Source: Candidatus Omnitrophota bacterium (GTDB taxonomy: Bacteria; Omnitrophota; Gorgyraeia; JAFGIU01). From it: a stretch of 36,624 nucleotides of DNA. The stretch lies in NCBI GenBank assembly GCA_016929445.1, contig JAFGIU010000012.1, positions 1 to 36,624 on the forward strand. Reading direction: 5' to 3'. How positions within the stretch are numbered: the first letter of the stretch is position 1; each line of letters opens with the position of its first letter. Under the pieces are notes generated by a model. It did no database searches and had not been told where the DNA came from. It saw only the letters and a list, made by a program, of their open reading frames with translations. The position numbers and the translations under genes are program-made. Below are positions 34,222-36,624 of this stretch, one piece after another.

Positions 34222-35367
34222 TTAGTCGGAGGGAACAAAGCGATTTTCCAGAATGGCGTCTGCATAATCCTGGGCGAGCAACCGAAAGCCGGGCTCGAGA
34301 TAGTGCACATAGTCGAGAAACAGCTCCCGCCTTCCTCCAAAAACCGCCTCATTGTCGACACACACAAGACCCATTTCAGAGGCCACCTCGTGAATCGCCT
34401 GGTTGTACGCCTGATGGTGGGCCACGAACTCCTCATGCAAAGGATAAATCACAGTGTCGTTATAGGGCTTAAAGGCAACGTGCCGTCTGAAATACTCTTC
34501 ACTTGGCTCCAGAGGCTGCGTGCCCAACACACACGGGATTCTGTTAGCCTTGGCCAATGTCACAAAGGACCTCAGATTGCGTTTAAAGACCTCCACCGCG
34601 ACAGGATCCGGCTCCAAACCATAGGAACGCCGGGTCAGCTTGGCTTCGGCCTGGCCACTTGTCTTTGTGGACGCCATAATCCACTTCTGCTTCAGCAGAT
34701 TTATCCGGTGCCACACAAACCAATAGAGCTGCGAGTGTTGAAACAAAGCGTTGGTGGCGGTATAGACCGACTCGTAGTCCGGAATTCCATAGTACTTATT
34801 CCGGAACTTGTTCGAGTAGTCAAAAGTAAAGCCCGGCCAATACTGGGCTGAGAGGTCATTGATATTGTGGCTGAGGATAATCAGATCCGGCTCCCAGGAC
34901 AACACATCCAATTCCAAAAGAATCAGCGAATGCGGGGTGGCATAGCCCGCAGCCCCCACATTGATGACTTCAATCTTATCCGTCCCCAAACGGGACCGGA
35001 GTTCTTGCTCAAGCAAGGCCGGGTAGTGCCGGCCATTGGGATCTTTGGCCGTAGTGGATCCGCCGAAACACACAATCCGGAAAGTACCCTCCGGCTTTTG
35101 CAGAGGATAAAAGGCATCCCCGTCCGCAGAAGAGATGCAGCGCACGCCTCCCTCTTCACAATACAAATCAAAACCGCTTGTGCGAAAAGGAATGAGCGGC
35201 CTGCGAACACGTGCCAGTTCGTTCCGGTGCTGAGAGAAGAAGCCCCTGCCCAGGAACAGGTCTCCCGCTCGAATCCCCAGCTCCAAGACAACAAGAGTCA
35301 CCAGAAGAGCCAGGAATCCGATCCTGAGGGCTTGCCACTTATTTGGTTTTGAGATGGGATTTCTCAC
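34222..35367 (-). CDS. Membrane-anchored SGNH/GDSL hydrolase
   Basis: 381 residues with one N-terminal hydrophobic helix (IGFLALLVTLVVLELGI). The SGNH blocks are present: FGGSTT (nucleophile Ser104), GAAGYATPHS, SHNINDLS (Asn) and DYVHYLEPG near 352 (catalytic Asp-x-x-His). Such enzymes are acyl esterases or acetyltransfer partners in alginate and O-antigen acetylation; the anchor would put it in the periplasm. GTG start at 35367. No ribosome site better than GAAGAAG is seen. 148 bases of non-coding DNA separate it from the CotH gene downstream, and 112 from the divergent sulfotransferase. Confidence 0.85.
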   Translation of the reverse strand: MRNPISKPNKWQALRIGFLALLVTLVVLELGIRAGDLFLGRGFFSQHRNELARVRRPLIPFRTSGFDLYCEEGGVRCISSADGDAFYPLQKPEGTFRIVCFGGSTTAKDPNGRHYPALLEQELRSRLGTDKIEVINVGAAGYATPHSLILLELDVLSWEPDLIILSHNINDLSAQYWPGFTFDYSNKFRNKYYGIPDYESVYTATNALFQHSQLYWFVWHRINLLKQKWIMASTKTSGQAEAKLTRRSYGLEPDPVAVEVFKRNLRSFVTLAKANRIPCVLGTQPLEPSEEYFRRHVAFKPYNDTVIYPLHEEFVAHHQAYNQAIHEVASEMGLVCVDNEAVFGGRRELFLDYVHYLEPGFRLLAQDYADAILENRFVPSD

Positions 35368-35479
35368 AGTTCATCTTCTTCGCAGGAATTCTCAAGCCAA
35401 CAGGTCCATTGTAGAAAGAAAATGCCAAAAGGGCCAGCACACCCGTCCAGCACTTCTGCCAACACCGCTTTAGCAAAGC

Positions 35480-36343
35480 GTGCCCCCCTTGATAAAAAGG
35501 CTTCGCTACTGTATTTTGGTGGCCGGGGTTACCCTGTTTGCGACGCCCCATTACAGAGAGTTCTCCTTGGACATTGTTGGATACGCTGACAATCTCAATC
35601 CTCGCTATGCAATGTATCTGGCCCTCTTCCATGGCTACCGCGCCTTCATGCCCCTAGGTCTTCAGAAAGCCTATAGTGCCTGGATAGGCCCCAAGCGCGA
35701 ACAAGCGGTTTTCCTGTGGATTCCCAAATCCGCCGGATCGAGCGTCTGGACAGCCCTGCAAAAATATCATTGTCCAAAGCTAAGAGACCCCTGGGAAGTC
35801 CGGTTTTGTTTCTGCCAGAAGGGCCTTGTGACCTTCGGGCACCAGTCCTATTGGAGTCTTTTTGACTTGGGGCTTATTTCCGAGGGCTTCCACCAACGTT
35901 CATTCAAGTTCGCATTCGTCCGGAACCCCTACGACCGCGCAATATCTCTCTGGGGGTACCTCAAACGGGTGGAATGGATCCCCAACAATCTCTCCTTCAG
36001 AACTTTTGCTTATCTATTGCAAGACCGGGCTTTTCCTCCAGTAGGCCCCTATCACGTCAAGGGCCTCAGCCACTGCAACCCACAGGTATGCTGGCTCAAG
36101 AATCCGGAAGGCAAAATCTTTGCTGATTACGTGGGAAAACTGGAAAACATAAACGAGGATTTTGCAAATATCTGTAAACGGCTGGACATCGAGGTCGAAT
36201 TACCCCACCTAAACAAGACTTCCCACAAACCCTACCAAGAATATTACGACGAAGAAACAAAAGAAATTATCGGAAGAGTCTACGCCGAAGACCTCAGCGC
36301 ATTTGGATACACGTTTGAAGAGTCAACTCGCCAATCTGCCTAA
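35480..36343 (+). CDS. Sulfotransferase family protein (carbohydrate sulfotransferase-like)
   Basis: 287 residues. The 5'-phosphosulfate loop IPKSAGSSVW (81-90) and the 3'-phosphate site FVRNPYDRAISL (146-157) are the two PAPS-binding signatures of the Sulfotransfer_2 family. It would move sulfate from PAPS to a hydroxyl on a glycan. No PAPS synthesis gene is in the window. The start is uncertain: GTG 35480 is the first codon of the frame, with only a weak AAAG upstream, and the 50 residues before the PAPS loop are not family-conserved, so a later start is possible. Confidence 0.82.
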   Translation: MPPLIKRLRYCILVAGVTLFATPHYREFSLDIVGYADNLNPRYAMYLALFHGYRAFMPLGLQKAYSAWIGPKREQAVFLWIPKSAGSSVWTALQKYHCPKLRDPWEVRFCFCQKGLVTFGHQSYWSLFDLGLISEGFHQRSFKFAFVRNPYDRAISLWGYLKRVEWIPNNLSFRTFAYLLQDRAFPPVGPYHVKGLSHCNPQVCWLKNPEGKIFADYVGKLENINEDFANICKRLDIEVELPHLNKTSHKPYQEYYDEETKEIIGRVYAEDLSAFGYTFEESTRQSA

Positions 36344-36434
36344 GCTTCAATACCGGCCCATCCTTCCAGCACGCCACAATGTGCTCTTCCTTGAGGATTA
36401 ATCGTGGGTTTTCAGCTAAGGAAGGCGAAACACA

Positions 36435-36463
36435 GATTGCTTCGCTAACGCTCGCAATGACGG
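36435..36463. repeat. Interspersed palindromic repeat, GATTGC...GCAATGACGG type
   Basis: This stretch has inverted ends ATTGC and GCAAT around TTCGCTAACGCTC. Sequences of this general form (a reverse complement beginning CGTCATTGCGAGCG) are common extragenic repeats in many bacterial genomes. Copy number in this genome is unknown. It lies between the sulfotransferase and the tRNA in a 130-base non-coding interval that holds nothing else I can name. Confidence 0.65.
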
Positions 36464-36473
36464 CAGGTAAAAC

Positions 36474-36549
36474 TGGAGCCAGCGAAGAGAGTCGAACTCT
36501 TGACCTACGGTTTACGAAACCGTTGCTCTGCCAACTGAGCTACGCTGGC
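36474..36549 (-). tRNA. tRNA-Thr (anticodon CGT)
   Basis: Read on the minus strand, the 76-base gene folds into a full cloverleaf: acceptor GCCAGCG/CGCTGGC, D arm GCTC/GAGC, anticodon stem ACGGT/ACCGT with loop TTCGTAA (anticodon CGT, decodes ACG), variable AGGTC and T arm AAGAG/CTCTT with loop TTCGACT. The discriminator is T, and the CCA end is encoded in the DNA. Confidence 0.96.
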
Positions 36550-36578
36550 TCCAAAAGAATTGAATTGTCTGCCAACTG

Positions 36579-36620
36579 TGCGCCATACTTCATGGCGCAT
36601 CCGCCACGCCTTGTGGCGGA
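36579..36620. repeat. Two tandem 8-bp hairpins
   Basis: TGCGCCAT-ACTTC-ATGGCGCA (36579-36599) is immediately followed by TCCGCCAC-GCCTT-GTGGCGGA (36600-36620), two perfect 8-bp stems with 5-base loops and no spacer. Upstream of the tRNA on its strand. The two units share architecture but not sequence, so this is not a CRISPR array; it looks like a genomic palindromic repeat or a processing/attenuation structure. Confidence 0.65.
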
Positions 36621-36624
36621 AGCT

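Noticed and set aside
36579-36620. CRISPR array
   Set aside because: Only two hairpins, of different sequence and with no spacers; no cas gene in the window.

Overview
The window looks like a chromosomal segment from a free-living, Gram-negative-type, probably anaerobic or microaerophilic environmental bacterium. It encodes a lipobox protein resembling BamE/SmpA, a Wzx-type flippase, several GT-C membrane glycosyltransferases and an oxygen-independent style of chemistry (three cobalamin-binding radical SAM proteins and a UbiU/UbiV-like pair). The mix would suit a PVC-related candidate phylum such as Omnitrophota, but no marker gene settles this, so the taxonomic guess is weak.

Layout. (1) 1-2.0 kb: tail of an unidentified gene, then an overlapping thyA-folA-thioesterase operon; a palindromic repeat sits on the folA/thioesterase junction. 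(2) 2.0-6.2 kb, minus: two GT-C membrane glycosyltransferases, the second fused through a TPR domain to methionine sulfoxide reductase B. (3) 6.2-8.5 kb, plus: Wzx-like flippase and a GT2 glycosyltransferase, divergent from (2) through a mirror-symmetric promoter region. (4) 8.5-11.8 kb, minus: DJ-1/PfpI protein, another GT-C enzyme and a DegT-type sugar aminotransferase. (5) 12-13.3 kb, plus: a membrane-anchored sulfatase-fold protein. (6) 13.3-20.3 kb, minus: a tight six-gene operon of B12-radical SAM, B12-radical SAM, WbqC-like, UbiU-like U32, UbiV-like U32, B12-radical SAM. (7) 20.4-24.4 kb, plus: AadK-like nucleotidyltransferase, exported TPR protein, and a methyltransferase-sulfatase fusion behind a signal sequence. 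(8) 24.4-26.4 kb: E1-like ThiF/MoeB protein, small lipoprotein and glyoxalase II. (9) 26.4-29.6 kb, plus: deacetylase-like, sugar formyltransferase and GT-C genes. (10) 29.6-34.1 kb, minus: DUF4956, VTC-domain and CotH genes. (11) 34.2-36.6 kb: SGNH hydrolase, sulfotransferase, interspersed repeats and tRNA-Thr(CGT).

Most of the window therefore concerns the building, modifying and export of surface glycans: nucleotide-sugar amination and formylation, lipid-linked sugar transfer, flipping, sulfation or phospho-transfer, and hydrolase trimming. The most unusual part is region 6-7. It pairs oxygen-independent C-H chemistry (radical SAM/B12 plus UbiU/V-like proteins) with WbqC and is flanked by sulfatase-fold proteins, one of them fused to a SAM methyltransferase. 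I know of no described pathway with this composition.

Gene packing is extreme. Neighbours in operons commonly overlap by ATGA or more, and all five convergent pairs overlap or abut, leaving no room for ordinary terminators. Several -10-like boxes lie directly upstream of start codons, suggesting leaderless or nearly leaderless mRNAs.
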